Assembly: GCF_011806575.1 (NCBI RefSeq) | Contig: NZ_JAATOO010000011.1 | Span: 92,023 to 156,022, forward strand | Origin: Vibrio hepatarius | GTDB lineage: Bacteria; Pseudomonadota; Gammaproteobacteria; Enterobacterales; Vibrionaceae | Length of the DNA stretch: 64,000 nucleotides | Direction of reading: 5' to 3' | In this document: piece by piece, positions 1 to 10,009 of the stretch | Layout: each line of letters begins with the position of its first letter | How positions within the stretch are numbered: the first letter of the stretch is position 1 | Notes under the pieces: generated by a model | What the model was told of the DNA's origin: nothing | Databases searched by the model: none | Seen by the model: only the letters and a program-made list of their open reading frames with translations | Position numbers and translations under genes: made by a program

Positions 1-2
1 TT

Positions 3-410
3 GGAGAGAACGACCCGCAAGGCGAAGCAGAACGTTTCGCTAAAGAGATGGCGGACGTTATCCCATGTGAAACCGGCACACCAGTATTTGACTGGATTCT
101 GCTAGGTGTTGGCGCAGATGGTCACACGGCTTCTCTGTTCCCAGGTCAGACTAACTACGCAGACGAGAACTTATCTTTGGTTGCGTCTCACCCAGAGTCT
201 GGTCAGCTTCGCGTGTCTAAAACCGCGAAAGTGCTCGAAGCAGCAAAACGAATCAGCTACCTAGTGCTAGGCTCAGGTAAAGTTGAAATCGTTCACGAAA
301 TTCAAACCACTCCGGCAAGTGAACTGCCTTACCCTGCAGCAAAAATCCAGTCTAAGACTGGTGAAACGGAATGGTACTTAGATTTAGATGCAGCGGCGAA
401 AATCGTCTAG
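3..410 (+). CDS. pgl: 6-phosphogluconolactonase, 5' end outside window
   Basis: Hydrolyses 6-phosphogluconolactone to 6-phosphogluconate in the oxidative pentose-phosphate pathway, in the cytoplasm. The frame is already open at the window edge, so the N-terminal part (roughly 100 residues for this family) is missing; about 135 residues are visible. The segment LLGVGADGHTASLFPG is the signature of the DevB/Pgl family and lies early in the visible part. The next gene, gnd, follows after 39 bases and catalyses the next step, so the two form one operon, presumably with zwf upstream of the window. The stop codon at 408-410 is clear. Confidence 0.93.
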   Translation, partial: GENDPQGEAERFAKEMADVIPCETGTPVFDWILLGVGADGHTASLFPGQTNYADENLSLVASHPESGQLRVSKTAKVLEAAKRISYLVLGSGKVEIVHEIQTTPASELPYPAAKIQSKTGETEWYLDLDAAAKIV

Positions 411-449
411 TACGGTCGCTCGTCCATTAGAGAAAATTGGAGAGAAATA

Positions 450-1898
450 ATGAAAGGTGATATCGGTGTAATTGGCCTAGCAGTAATGGGTCAGAACCTT
501 ATCCTAAACATGAATGACCACGGCTTTAAAGTTGTGGCACACAACCGTACGGCTGCAAAAGTAGACGAGTTCCTAGAAGGCCCAGCAAAAGGCACGAATA
601 TCGTTGGCGCTTACTCGCTTGAAGAACTAGTAGAAAAGCTAGAAACGCCACGTAAAGTGATGCTAATGGTTCGCGCGGGTGATGTGGTAGACAAGTTCAT
701 CGACGCTCTAGTTCCTCTACTAGACAAAGGCGACATCATCATCGATGGTGGTAACACGAACTACCCAGATACAAACCGTCGCGTTGCAGCGCTACGTGAA
801 AAAGGCATCCACTTCATCGGTACTGGTGTATCTGGTGGTGAAGAAGGGGCACGTTTTGGTCCATCGATCATGCCTGGCGGCGCTCCAGAAGCTTGGGAAG
901 CGGTTAAGCCTATCTTCCAAGGTATCTCGGCAAAAACTGACGCTGGCGAGCCTTGTTGTGACTGGGTTGGTAATGACGGTGCTGGTCACTTCGTTAAGAT
1001 GGTTCACAACGGCATCGAATACGGCGACATGCAGCTGATCACTGAAGCTTACCAATTCATGAAAGATGGTCTTGGTATGTCTGCTGATGAAATGCAAGCC
1101 GTGTTTGCAGAGTGGGACAAAACTGAACTAAACAGCTACCTTGTTGAAATCACCGCTGACATCCTTGGTTACAAAGATGAAGACGGTGAAGCTCTAGTAG
1201 AGAAGATCCTAGACACGGCTGGTCAAAAAGGCACGGGTAAATGGACAGGTATCAACGCGCTAGATCTAGGTATTCCTCTAACGCTAATCTCTGAATCTGT
1301 ATTCTCTCGTTGTCTGTCTGCATTGAAAGACCAACGTGTTGAAGCTGAGAAACTGTTTGGTAAGACAATCACTCCAGTTGAAGGCGACAAACAAGAATGG
1401 GTTGACGCACTACGTCAGGCTCTTCTAGCGTCTAAGATCATCTCTTACGCTCAAGGCTTTATGCTAATGCGCGAAGCGTCTAACGAAAACGGTTGGGACT
1501 TAAACTACGGTAACGTTGCGCTAATGTGGCGTGGTGGTTGTATCATCCGCTCTGCATTCCTAGGCAACATCCGTGATGCGTACGAAGCGAACCCAGATCT
1601 AGCATTCCTAGGTTCTGATGATTACTTCAAAGGCATCCTACAAAACAGCCTAACAGCATGGCGTAAAGTGGCGGCTAAATCTCTAGAAGCAGGCATCCCA
1701 ATGCCATGTACGACTTCTGCACTGACGTTCCTAGACGGTTACACAACAGCACGTCTACCAGCTAACCTGCTTCAAGCTCAACGTGACTACTTCGGTGCTC
1801 ACACTTACGAGCGTATCGACCGTGAGCGTGGTGAATTCTTCCACACTAACTGGACGGGTACAGGCGGCGATACTGCGTCAACGACTTACGACGTTTAA
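450..1898 (+). CDS. gnd: 6-phosphogluconate dehydrogenase, decarboxylating
   Basis: Oxidatively decarboxylates 6-phosphogluconate to ribulose 5-phosphate with NADP+. The 482-residue length is normal for the family. An N-terminal Rossmann nucleotide-binding stretch (IGLAVMGQNLILNM, residues 8-21) is followed by the substrate-binding GHFVKMVHNGIEYGDMQ region around residue 180, which carries the catalytic Lys and His-Asn. The C-terminal part contains the family's all-helical dimerisation region. GGAGAG at 439-444 is a good ribosome binding site for the ATG at 450. It is the second gene of the pgl-gnd operon and ends at a strong terminator. Confidence 0.98.
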   Translation: MKGDIGVIGLAVMGQNLILNMNDHGFKVVAHNRTAAKVDEFLEGPAKGTNIVGAYSLEELVEKLETPRKVMLMVRAGDVVDKFIDALVPLLDKGDIIIDGGNTNYPDTNRRVAALREKGIHFIGTGVSGGEEGARFGPSIMPGGAPEAWEAVKPIFQGISAKTDAGEPCCDWVGNDGAGHFVKMVHNGIEYGDMQLITEAYQFMKDGLGMSADEMQAVFAEWDKTELNSYLVEITADILGYKDEDGEALVEKILDTAGQKGTGKWTGINALDLGIPLTLISESVFSRCLSALKDQRVEAEKLFGKTITPVEGDKQEWVDALRQALLASKIISYAQGFMLMREASNENGWDLNYGNVALMWRGGCIIRSAFLGNIRDAYEANPDLAFLGSDDYFKGILQNSLTAWRKVAAKSLEAGIPMPCTTSALTFLDGYTTARLPANLLQAQRDYFGAHTYERIDRERGEFFHTNWTGTGGDTASTTYDV

Positions 1899-1924
1899 TC
1901 GCCGAGTCACATAAGCAGTTAATG

Positions 1925-1957
1925 AAAACGCACTATTCGTAGTGCGTTTTTTTGATT
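1925..1957 (+). terminator. Rho-independent terminator after gnd
   Basis: An 11-base-pair stem (AAAACGCACTA / TAGTGCGTTTT) with a TTCG tetraloop is followed by a T run. It closes the pgl-gnd operon and lies just before the start of the next small gene. Confidence 0.92.
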
Positions 1958-1977
1958 CAACGTAATTGGGAGCCTCT

Positions 1978-2292
1978 ATGATTCACTGGCCTTGTATTTT
2001 GAAACTCACTGGCGACGATGAGTTAATTTTCGTCAAGAATCATGATGCCTTTATCGCTGACTGTAGCGACATGATTCTCCAAAACGAAGATCGCCTAATA
2101 GACTCACAAGGGAATACGTTTTCCATAGTAAATACGACATCCCCACTTACTCTACGCCCTACAGACGTGCGAATAGATGCAATGCAAGCATCAACTCTGA
2201 TTCAAGAACACGAGTTTGCCAATGCTCAGGTGTGCATAATAAAGATGCATTTCACCAGCGTCGAACAAGCAATTAAAGCGATTGAAAACTAA
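1978..2292 (+). CDS. Small hypothetical protein, DUF4144-like
   Basis: A 104-residue protein without signal peptide or membrane segment; I chose the ATG at 1978 because GGGAG (1968-1972) sits just upstream, whereas the frame also permits a TTG at 1966. The sequence begins MIHWPCILKLTGDDELIFV and contains a basic-acidic mixture expected of a small soluble alpha/beta protein. It resembles the Vibrio DUF4144 family by general appearance, which is recall and not a search result. It stands alone between the gnd terminator and a long gap. Function unknown. Confidence 0.75.
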   Translation: MIHWPCILKLTGDDELIFVKNHDAFIADCSDMILQNEDRLIDSQGNTFSIVNTTSPLTLRPTDVRIDAMQASTLIQEHEFANAQVCIIKMHFTSVEQAIKAIEN

Positions 2293-2700
2293 TTTTACAC
2301 TTTTTTTTCATTAAAAATTTATCAAGAAAATCAACTCCATTGCTCTGAATTTATTAAAGTAATCTTCATCTCTTGTCCATTATTCTGCCTATCTCTTCAT
2401 CAAAACCTGACCATACGGGCTTTTCAAATCCCTATTTATTGGCGTAAAATCCGTGACGCCTATCACATTAGAGTGTTTGGTCAACCGGTTACATAGGGTT
2501 AGACATTGCGATGATGGAGCGACAAAAGGTGGAGAATTTGTATACAGGTAATACCAACTACTCCTCCTTAAATAATTTCCAAACGGAGGATGTTTGCCAG
2601 CCGCAACTTCTCTAATTTGATGATGCGGACATAACGCGGTGTTGTGATTCGCAATGACTTAACGCTTACGGACGGTGTATTAACTAACTGAGGTTCTACG
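2293..2700. other. Gene-free stretch, probable long leader of the 2701 ORF
   Basis: About 400 bases without a convincing long gene. The first part is A+T-rich. A GGCGT...ACGCC dyad occurs at 2441-2460. From about 2470 the base composition becomes more even and a CTCCTCC (2561-2567) can pair with GGAGG (2585-2589). A 14-codon reading frame (2590-2634) starts directly against that GGAGG, a poor spacing for translation. I read the stretch as a possible structured leader of the small ORF at 2701, but this is inference. Confidence 0.4.
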
Positions 2701-2838
2701 ATGACTATTAATAAGTACTTTGTTTTTGTTCCACAAGCACAGGAACACAAATTCGATAAGGAAAATGACGTGGTTTTAGAGAAGGAAACTCAACGCCAGG
2801 CACTTGTAAAGCAAGCACAGCAAGAAGGCGGCCTATAA
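2701..2838 (+). CDS. 45-residue small protein, unknown function
   Basis: A short ATG frame preceded by a TGAGG ribosome binding site (2690-2694). The product starts MTINKYFVFVPQAQEHKFD and is then highly charged and Gln/Glu/Lys rich, ending in QQEGGL. It has no signal peptide or membrane helix, and the charged second half should be helical. A strong terminator stands about 75 bases downstream, which supports it being a discrete transcription unit. I do not recognise the family. Good codon behaviour, ribosome site and terminator make it likely real although it is tiny. Confidence 0.6.
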   Translation: MTINKYFVFVPQAQEHKFDKENDVVLEKETQRQALVKQAQQEGGL

Positions 2839-2914
2839 GGCTTTCCTTCACCTTTTAATTTGGCGAGGCTAGCCCTGAAAGGTCTGCGGATCAACCGCTA
2901 AATACTGGCATTTT

Positions 2915-2945
2915 AAAAGGAGTACATTATGTACTCCTTTTTACT
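2915..2945 (+). terminator. Rho-independent terminator after the 45-residue ORF
   Basis: Inverted repeat AAAAGGAGTAC / GTACTCCTTTT with a five-base loop, followed by T residues. It can also serve the opposite strand, where the chemoreceptor gene ends at 2973. Confidence 0.88.
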
Positions 2946-2972
2946 TTCTATCGATTAATCGACTTAGCGGTT

Positions 2973-4454
2973 TTATGCATACTGCGCATGCTTCTCTTGC
3001 ACGACATTGGTTATCGCGTTCACCACATCCATAGTTGCGTGTTCAGCGCCCTCAACTACCGAGAGCAGCTCTGCCAGTACATCATCGTCGCCTAACCAAT
3101 CTTCCTTAACCAAATCCATCGCAAGGTGCATATTTTCATGGACCGCCGCATGGCTGTTTTCCATTAGCTTGAACGAACTAAGGTGACTGAAGGTAGCATT
3201 GCCCTCACCGTTGTAATACCACTGCCCTAAGCGGCAATTAAAGTGGTCCACTTGAATCGCGTCTGCTTCTGTACCGACACCGTTTCTCTCCAGCGCGATA
3301 TAGCCGTTCTGCATGTAGACGATATGATCAAGCTTAATCAAAGAAGCAAATGACATATCTTTAGTCTCATTCGCCAGTTTGATCGTCGCTTCAGAAGCCG
3401 TCGCGACTTTATCAAAGCTGTCATGGAAATGGTCCACCTCATTCGCCACCATGCTGGTTTGCTGAGACACCTCGGTGGTTTGCGATACCACTTCATGAAT
3501 ACGCCCTGTAATCGAATGGATCGTCTCGCTGATGTTCTGAGTAGACTCCCGGGTTCTATCGGCTAGCAGACGGACTTCATCTGCGACAACCGCAAAACCA
3601 CGCCCGACTTCACCAGCACGCGCCGCTTCAATCGCTGCGTTGAGCGCCAACAAGTTGGTCTGCTCAGCAATGCCAGTAATCACATCGATGGTTTCTGAGA
3701 TACGGCCGCTTTCTTCACCCAGCGCCTGCGCGGTTGACTCCATGTTTTGCATACACTCGGTCATACTCGCTAACGCAATACGGATCTTCTCAACCAGCGC
3801 ACGACTCTCTTCTGCACCATCGCGGCTTTCAGTCACAATGTTGAGTACGTCGTCCATCTTACTAGACAGATTCACCAACTCAGCCTGATTGTTTTTCAGG
3901 TTGCTAAGCAAGTTACCGGTATTGATACGATGAAGCTCACTCTTCAAGCGATTTTGTCGCGCAGAGGTATGAACTTGATGCATCGAATCTATCACCTTGT
4001 TAACCTCGTTCATCGTACGTTCAAAACCTTTTGGCATCCCTTCCGTCATCAATTTACGGTAGTACTTGCCTTTGCCCATAGCTTCAAAACTATTAGACAG
4101 TTCACGCGAGTTGGTTTCGATAATATCGAGGAAATCGTTGAGTGCCCAAGCGACAAAGCCGACTTCACCCAACCCTTTTGTCTCGGTGATACGAACATGT
4201 GTCTTACCATTTTTGGCTTGGATAAGCGCATTGTGGATACGCTCTAACGTTGAAAGATGACGGGTGTACTCACGGTACGCATAAGCAGAGAATACGAGTG
4301 CGGCAAACGCAAGGAGCAATTCATTTAAGGAAAAACCGTGATAATAAAAGCTAAAGCCCAACATACCCAAAGTAATGGTGAGAAACACCAAACAAACGAG
4401 GAGGAACTTTTGCCTAAGAAGAGGCACATTTTTACTGACGTGATTCTTTTGCAT
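2973..4454 (-). CDS. Methyl-accepting chemotaxis protein with C-terminal zinc-binding CZB domain
   Basis: A 493-residue chemoreceptor. Two hydrophobic segments near the N terminus (about 15-35 and 40-60) are separated by only a few residues, so there is almost no periplasmic sensor. A HAMP-like stretch follows, then the coiled-coil signalling domain with the conserved hairpin tip [20 protein letters not shown] near residues 258-277. The C-terminal ~110 residues carry a CZB pattern: an early His ([11 protein letters not shown]), Cys in CRLGQWYY, and paired His in HAAVHENMH, the family's zinc ligands. Zinc or hypochlorite sensing is known for CZB receptors elsewhere. An AGAGGC ribosome site precedes ATG 4454. 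The PAS gene ends 11 bases upstream, so the two are co-transcribed and may form a split aerotaxis-like receptor. Confidence 0.93.
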   Translation of the reverse strand: MQKNHVSKNVPLLRQKFLLVCLVFLTITLGMLGFSFYYHGFSLNELLLAFAALVFSAYAYREYTRHLSTLERIHNALIQAKNGKTHVRITETKGLGEVGFVAWALNDFLDIIETNSRELSNSFEAMGKGKYYRKLMTEGMPKGFERTMNEVNKVIDSMHQVHTSARQNRLKSELHRINTGNLLSNLKNNQAELVNLSSKMDDVLNIVTESRDGAEESRALVEKIRIALASMTECMQNMESTAQALGEESGRISETIDVITGIAEQTNLLALNAAIEAARAGEVGRGFAVVADEVRLLADRTRESTQNISETIHSITGRIHEVVSQTTEVSQQTSMVANEVDHFHDSFDKVATASEATIKLANETKDMSFASLIKLDHIVYMQNGYIALERNGVGTEADAIQVDHFNCRLGQWYYNGEGNATFSHLSSFKLMENSHAAVHENMHLAMDLVKEDWLGDDDVLAELLSVVEGAEHATMDVVNAITNVVQEKHAQYA

Positions 4455-4465
4455 GATGAAGCCTC

Positions 4466-4993
4466 TTAGCGATGTTGATTAAATAAGTTAATGACGAACT
4501 CTTCATAACTCATATGATGGAGTTGCCTAACTTTATCGACCATCGCGCTCCAAGATACCTCAGGCGCTTTGCCACGATCGTGCTTACGCTCAATCTCTTT
4601 CATCTCATTATAGATTTCTTCAATCTCTTCTCGCGCTTTAAGCGGAGCACGACGACGCACAGAAAAATACCCGTCGAGCTTACCTTCTTTGACATCCGGA
4701 GTTACATTGGCAAACACCCAGTAATACCCGCCGTCCAAGGTGATATTTTTTACGAAACCAAAAAACTCTTCCCCAGCTTCAAGTGTTTTCCACAATCCGT
4801 AGAAAACACCTCTAGGCATGTCAGGGTGACGAATAATGTTATGGTGTTGCCCGAGCAAATCGCTCTCAGGATAGTTAGAAACGCGCATAAATACGCGATT
4901 GGCATAGACGATACGCCCTTGAGTGTCAGTTTTAGAGACGATGAATTCGTCGTCTGCAAAGGTGACTTCTTTATTAGTATGTTGAATAGACAA
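4466..4993 (-). CDS. PAS-domain sensor protein (Aer-like PAS)
   Basis: A small soluble protein built around one PAS domain, with the Aer-type sequence [15 protein letters not shown], then [12 protein letters not shown] and a [12 protein letters not shown] strand. I place the start at TTG 4993, since AGGGGC lies at the right distance upstream. The frame stays open to 5059, but the earlier codons lack a ribosome site and encode an unlike hydrophobic stretch. The short C-terminal tail is charged and probably helical. It directly precedes the CZB chemoreceptor, which lacks a sizeable sensor domain of its own, so this protein could supply the redox or ligand input. Flavin or haem binding cannot be judged from sequence alone. 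Confidence 0.87.
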   Translation of the reverse strand: MSIQHTNKEVTFADDEFIVSKTDTQGRIVYANRVFMRVSNYPESDLLGQHHNIIRHPDMPRGVFYGLWKTLEAGEEFFGFVKNITLDGGYYWVFANVTPDVKEGKLDGYFSVRRRAPLKAREEIEEIYNEMKEIERKHDRGKAPEVSWSAMVDKVRQLHHMSYEEFVINLFNQHR

Positions 4994-5558
4994 GTTATTG
5001 CCCCTAGCAAACTTATGGTTTATATGAATCAATGATAGTAAAAAGACCATCATTCGCAAATATTAACATCTATCTCAGTTACATTAGCTAACCATTTGAT
5101 AATATTATTTATATATATAAAGCCTATGAGTTTACTCATTTCACAGTTACCCAATGTAACAAGTCTATTTATTTCGGCATTGCAAGATATTTGAGCTTGA
5201 GTATAGAAAGATCTTCCCATTACCCCCTACGTGCTTGACGAAGTTTCAGAGTGATCATGTTCTTATGAGCATCATAGATCAGCTAAATTGAAACTCGGCC
5301 ACTTCAGATAGTTTCACTTCAGTCATAGCCCGAGGCTGGTATCGTCTCGAATGTCGACTAAACCGAGAAAAGCGCATATGCACTGCTCAATAATGCATAT
5401 TATTTACACAATAAAGTGACCAAGATGCTGATATTGAATTTTAATAAGCGCAAACCGCATAAAGTGTGAAGCTGCTATACACACGTCACTAATAAAGGCA
5501 TTACTTTCAAAGATACATTTATTCCATAACATTCATAATAACTATGGAGAGTTAATGC
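4994..5558. other. Intergenic region between divergent chemoreceptor units
   Basis: About 560 A+T-rich bases between the minus-strand PAS/chemoreceptor operon and the plus-strand chemoreceptor at 5559. I see no coding frame with a ribosome site. The part near 5090-5130 is very A+T rich and a GCATATGC palindrome lies near 5375. Both promoters must lie here, but I could not pick hexamers with confidence. Confidence 0.5.
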
Positions 5559-7676
5559 ATGTTGAAAATAATAACAACAATAAAGGCTAGGCTAATTGCC
5601 GGTGTGATGGTGTTAATGTTGCTGCTATCTGCAACCGCCGGAGTAGGCGTTTATTATATATTTGAGTTAGATGACAACATTAATTTGCTAAGCGACGACA
5701 TCGCACCCACGATTGAGTCGACTGATGACATGATCGCGTCATTATGGGAAAAAGGAACGGTTGCCAACGAAATTATGGCTTCTGAAAACATTGATGAGAT
5801 AAAAACACTGTATCCAAAGTTTGAGGAACTCAACAATACTTTTCACAGTTCATACAACGAGCTAGAGAAATTGTTATCCAAAACTGAAGCTGAATTAGCA
5901 AATAAAGCAATGGAAGCCAACAAAAACCTCTCTTTAGCCATCGATAAAATGTATCAAGCACACACCACTGAGCTAATGGAAGAAATAGCGGCGAAGCGTC
6001 TGTTAGTTCAATTCGATAACAGTGGCTCAGAACTTATTACTGCATTGGACGAATTTGCCGAGGAAAACGAGGCAGAAATGGCCACGGCCGAAGAGCAAGG
6101 CGATATGCTGGAAGCGACTTATGGCAGTACAGCCGCGCAGGTAAACGCCATTCTTGGAGAGCTGTTTGAACGAGACTATCCCGTCGTAGAGGCGGCTCTA
6201 AAACTTCAACGCCTCGTGGTTGAGATGCAAGACACCGCTGGCGAATATCTCGCAGAAGAAGATATCACTAGACTGGATGCCATACGCCAAGAGTTTGACC
6301 ACCTCTCTGACAATGTCACGTCATTGATGAAAGTGCTCGATGACCTCGCTGAAACGCAAGAAGATAAAGATGACGCGGTTAACTTGCGCGCCAACTTTGC
6401 AAAGTGGTACAAGCTCGCTACAGATGATGAAAAGTTGTTCGACAATTACCATGATCTGCTAAAAGCTGAATCACTCGCAGACGACTACATTAAAGAAGCA
6501 GAATCTTACATAGCTATCGCTGATAAAGCGCTAGAAGAACTGTCAAACTCTGCCGATGCTATTTCAGATTCCGCCGATCAGGTCGCGGCTAATTCTGTCT
6601 CTACAGCAGTGTCAACAATGGGGGTTGTATGGGTAGCGGCATTAGTTATTGGAGTTGTGGTCATCGTCGTTCTTATCAAGGCAATCATTAACCCAATTAA
6701 TGATCTATTAGTAAGACTGACCGACATTGCTCAAGGAGAAGGCGATCTGACGCAACGAGTCAACGAACATGGAGGAGACGAAATTGCCAATCTGGGTAAA
6801 GCGTTCAATATGTTTGTCGCTAAGTTACAAGCTCTGATTACACAAATCGCAGCAGAGTCGAAAGACATTAACCAATCTATCGAAGCCATTTCAGGCTTAT
6901 CGGTTACGGTCAACGACAGGGTGGCCCAACAAAGCGAAGATATTGACGTCGTAGTCCAAGCGATAGACCAGGTTAGTACGGCTGCAGATAGTATCAGTTC
7001 AAATGCAATAAGCTGTTCTGATGCCTCACGCAACGCGAGTCAGGATGGTGAGTCGGCTCGCCAAGTCGTCGATCAAGCAGTCAGTTCCGTTCAAGGACTA
7101 GCAAAAGATATTGAAAGTAGCTCCAAAGTCATTGACCAACTGAGCATAGAAGTCGAACACATCGTTTCGGTACTGGATGTCATTCGTGGTATTGCAGAGC
7201 AAACTAACCTACTTGCACTAAATGCCGCGATTGAGGCGGCCCGAGCCGGAGAACAAGGACGAGGATTTGCAGTCGTAGCAGATGAAGTTCGAACCCTTGC
7301 CTCTCGAACTCAAAATAGCACCAATGAAATTCAAGGCATGATAGAAAGCCTTCAACGCGGAGCTAATGAAGCGGTAACCTCCATGAGTCGTTCTAAAGAG
7401 GGAGGCGAAACTACTGTGAAGCTAGCAGGTGATGCGGGAGACGCCTTAACGCGAATCTCTGCAGCCATTTACCAGCTAAACGAAATGAACGAACAAATTG
7501 CCACCGCTGCAACAGAACAGCAAGCTGTCGTTGGTTCGGCCAATGAGAGTTCAAAACAAGTTCAATACGTGGTGGATGAAAGCCTTCAATCAGCGGCAGA
7601 AAACCTCAACTACGCCCGCTCAGTGAGTGAGTCATTAGGTCGTTTAAATCATCTAGTTGGTCAATTTAAAATATAA
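5559..7676 (+). CDS. Methyl-accepting chemotaxis protein, large periplasmic helical sensor
   Basis: A 705-residue transmembrane chemoreceptor. A first membrane helix (about 10-32) is followed by a roughly 310-residue acidic, helix-rich periplasmic domain of helical-bimodular type. A second membrane helix (about 350-375) leads to a HAMP domain (about 377-430) and the signalling domain with tip [18 protein letters not shown] near residue 545. There is no C-terminal pentapeptide tether for CheR/CheB; the protein ends LVGQFKI. GGAG at 5545-5548 precedes ATG 5559. The gene stands alone. The ligand is unknown; helical-bimodular domains bind organic acids in some pseudomonads. Confidence 0.95.
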   Translation: MLKIITTIKARLIAGVMVLMLLLSATAGVGVYYIFELDDNINLLSDDIAPTIESTDDMIASLWEKGTVANEIMASENIDEIKTLYPKFEELNNTFHSSYNELEKLLSKTEAELANKAMEANKNLSLAIDKMYQAHTTELMEEIAAKRLLVQFDNSGSELITALDEFAEENEAEMATAEEQGDMLEATYGSTAAQVNAILGELFERDYPVVEAALKLQRLVVEMQDTAGEYLAEEDITRLDAIRQEFDHLSDNVTSLMKVLDDLAETQEDKDDAVNLRANFAKWYKLATDDEKLFDNYHDLLKAESLADDYIKEAESYIAIADKALEELSNSADAISDSADQVAANSVSTAVSTMGVVWVAALVIGVVVIVVLIKAIINPINDLLVRLTDIAQGEGDLTQRVNEHGGDEIANLGKAFNMFVAKLQALITQIAAESKDINQSIEAISGLSVTVNDRVAQQSEDIDVVVQAIDQVSTAADSISSNAISCSDASRNASQDGESARQVVDQAVSSVQGLAKDIESSSKVIDQLSIEVEHIVSVLDVIRGIAEQTNLLALNAAIEAARAGEQGRGFAVVADEVRTLASRTQNSTNEIQGMIESLQRGANEAVTSMSRSKEGGETTVKLAGDAGDALTRISAAIYQLNEMNEQIATAATEQQAVVGSANESSKQVQYVVDESLQSAAENLNYARSVSESLGRLNHLVGQFKI

Positions 7677-7910
7677 ACCACTTTGAGTCAGACGAGATTT
7701 AACACTTCCCTTTGAAAAAAGCTCTTTCCCCATTTTGATTGAAAGGTGCATAACCAGAAATCAAAAAAGCGCACAGGTAACTCTCAAGTTCTTATAAGCA
7801 TTCGACACCACAAACACCAAGCTGGCGTCTCAACCTTCCAGAAAAGCTCTTAAATGCTGCTTTGCTAATGAGTCCCTTTTGAAAACGGACATTCACTAAG
7901 GAGATGAGGG

Positions 7911-9671
7911 CTATTTCAACATTCCAAGCGCTTTAAGCTTTCTGTATATCGTATTGCGACTGACACCTAACACACGTGATACTTTACTGATGTTGCCGTC
8001 GTGCTCCTTGTAGACATCAATCAGCGTATTATTTACCGCGGATTTGAGGTCTAAGCACTCCGGCTTTTTACTTTCCGGTTCACTGTTCTCGAGTAGCGGT
8101 TTCGCTAAGTGGACAGGAATGTGCTCTAGGCGTAGCTCTGCTTCGTCATCGCCAATCAAACAACTTACCTTAAGTAAATTGTCGAGTTCTCTTAGATTGC
8201 CCGGCCAATCGTAGTTGCACAGCAGCGCCAGTAACGAAGAAGAGATCATCTGCTCACCTTCACTGTGTTTACTGTGTACGGCTTGGATGATTTCGGTTTT
8301 GTCCGCGCGTGCTCTTAACGCTGGCAGCTTAATCACTAAACCATTGAGACGATAATAGAGATCCTGACGAAACTTACCTTGTTCCACCAGTTGAAATAGG
8401 TCTTGGTGCGTTGCAGCAATGATCTGGATATCAACGTTATGGCTTTGAGTCGAGCCGACAGGTACGACAGTTTTCTCTTGCAGAACGGTCAATAAGCGGC
8501 ACTGAGCATCTAGCGGCATCTCACCAATTTCGTCAAGGAAGAGAATCCCTTTATCCGCTTGGCGAATACGCCCTAAGTAGCCTTTCGAACTTGCGCCAGT
8601 AAACGCCCCTGGCGCGTGACCAAACAATTCCGACTCGATCAAATCTTTAGGCAATGCGCCACAATTCACCGTCACCAATGCTTGTTTATGTCGGCTACTA
8701 TTTTGATGCAGAGCTTTGACAAACTCACCCTTACCTACCCCCGTTTCCCCTAGGATAAGCAGGCTAATATCTTTACCAATAACTCGGTTAGCTTGCTGCC
8801 ACGCTTGTTCAATCAAATGGTCGCCATAGTGCAGGTCGCTGGATGCACTGATGGATTTACGGCTTGTTGACTTTTTACCCAGTGGGTATTTTTCGATGAT
8901 CAAGCCAGAGCCCGACTTGCTTTCCTCGATGATCTCTTCCACCGACAGACCAAGTAATCCCGGCCTTGAGATAAGTTGCGACGCCAATTGGTTGTGCGCC
9001 ACCACCTGCCCGCCTTCATTGGCAATAATGATGCCTTGCCAACCGGAGCTGAGCACCGATTTATCCATCGCAAGATCGATCTGTAGCGCTGCTTCAGGAA
9101 TTTGCGACAATAGACGGTTTTCAACCAACTGCACCATGTTTTGCACCAGCAATTTGACCGTTACATCGTGTTCAGACTGTTCACTGGTAATGTCTAATAC
9201 ACCGACTAACTCACCTTTGTGATTAAACAGTGGACTGGCTGAACAACTAATGAAGCGGTGTTGCTTGATGTAGTGCTGCGCACCAACAATGGTGACCGCT
9301 TTTTGTTCATGCAGCGCCGTACCAATGGCATTAGTCCCTTTCAAACGTTCTTGCCAACACGAACCAGACGACAGCGCGATGGCCATTAACTTCTCGCGAA
9401 AGTGTTCTTGTCCCCAACTGGCGAGAATCACCCCTTCCGCGTCGGTTAACAACAAACGACTGTCCGTTCGTGCAAAGACTTGATTGAACAATGGCAAAGC
9501 GCATTGCTCAACCGCTTCAATGACGTTCTGCGCCGCATAACAACGCTGCTGCATTGCTGCACCGCTGAGTACCACGTCATCCGGTTTTTTAATCTCTCTC
9601 AGACCTGCTTCTTTGCTTCGATTCCATGAAGAAGCTAACCAATCATTGTTCTTTAACGTCTGCAATTCCAT
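7911..9671 (-). CDS. acoR: Sigma-54-dependent transcriptional activator, AcoR family
   Basis: Activates sigma-54 promoters of alcohol, acetoin or aldehyde catabolism genes. An N-terminal GAF-like sensor (about 60-180) and a PAS-like segment (about 200-260) precede the AAA+ domain, which has Walker A GETGVGKG, the sigma-54 contact loop GAFTGA, and Walker B GILFLDEIGEMP. A Fis-type helix-turn-helix (NISKVSRVLGVSRNTIYRKL) ends the protein. I prefer ATG 9671 with GTGGGA just upstream. The frame is open to a GTG at 9716 (601 residues), which would cover a possible operator. It is divergent from an aldehyde dehydrogenase gene that has a -24/-12 promoter, its likely target. Confidence 0.92.
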   Translation of the reverse strand: MELQTLKNNDWLASSWNRSKEAGLREIKKPDDVVLSGAAMQQRCYAAQNVIEAVEQCALPLFNQVFARTDSRLLLTDAEGVILASWGQEHFREKLMAIALSSGSCWQERLKGTNAIGTALHEQKAVTIVGAQHYIKQHRFISCSASPLFNHKGELVGVLDITSEQSEHDVTVKLLVQNMVQLVENRLLSQIPEAALQIDLAMDKSVLSSGWQGIIIANEGGQVVAHNQLASQLISRPGLLGLSVEEIIEESKSGSGLIIEKYPLGKKSTSRKSISASSDLHYGDHLIEQAWQQANRVIGKDISLLILGETGVGKGEFVKALHQNSSRHKQALVTVNCGALPKDLIESELFGHAPGAFTGASSKGYLGRIRQADKGILFLDEIGEMPLDAQCRLLTVLQEKTVVPVGSTQSHNVDIQIIAATHQDLFQLVEQGKFRQDLYYRLNGLVIKLPALRARADKTEIIQAVHSKHSEGEQMISSSLLALLCNYDWPGNLRELDNLLKVSCLIGDDEAELRLEHIPVHLAKPLLENSEPESKKPECLDLKSAVNNTLIDVYKEHDGNISKVSRVLGVSRNTIYRKLKALGMLK

Positions 9672-9697
9672 ACCTGTCCCACTTCTGAACATTTTGA

Positions 9698-9716
9698 GTG
9701 TGTCATTTTGGAACAC
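9698..9716. promoter_or_regulatory. Candidate activator site upstream of the aldehyde dehydrogenase promoter
   Basis: Imperfect dyad GTGTGTCATTTTGGAACAC followed closely by another GAACA. It lies about 110-130 bases upstream of the sigma-54 promoter, the usual distance for enhancer binding by this activator class, and at the start of the acoR-like gene. Assignment is inference. Confidence 0.35.
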
Positions 9717-9824
9717 TTGAACATCTTATTAACAACTTAAACCACGGAGACGTTCACCAAGCTACACCACCTATCCTTTGATAACTCTAGCCTCACAACA
9801 AAATCACAACAAGTCGCTAACATC

Positions 9825-9839
9825 TGGTCTGTGATTTGC
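9825..9839 (+). promoter_or_regulatory. Sigma-54 (-24/-12) promoter
   Basis: TGGTCTGTGATTTGC matches the consensus TGGCAC-N5-TTGC, with invariant GG and GC exactly ten bases apart. Transcription would begin near 9851, leaving a leader of about 160 bases before the dehydrogenase ATG. The divergent gene encodes a sigma-54 activator, which fits. Confidence 0.75.
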
Positions 9840-10009
9840 GTTGTTGATTAGGAAACAAAAACAACGGCACCCAGTGTGCTGTTACCGAATTAACCCAGTC
9901 GTTGCTCAGTTATCTCAAATGCTTACTGAACAAATATTGGCTTAGTTCGGTGACCTAATAAGTTAAATGAAAAACAATAACTTGAACGAGAAACAATAAG
10001 GATATTTCT

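Noticed and set aside
792..1097. Minus-strand frame inside gnd
   Set aside because: Shadow of the strongly supported gnd gene; no ribosome site or family.
9672..9716. GTG start at 9716 for the AcoR-like protein
   Set aside because: The extra residues lack a ribosome site and cover a dyad that looks regulatory; ATG 9671 has a better site.
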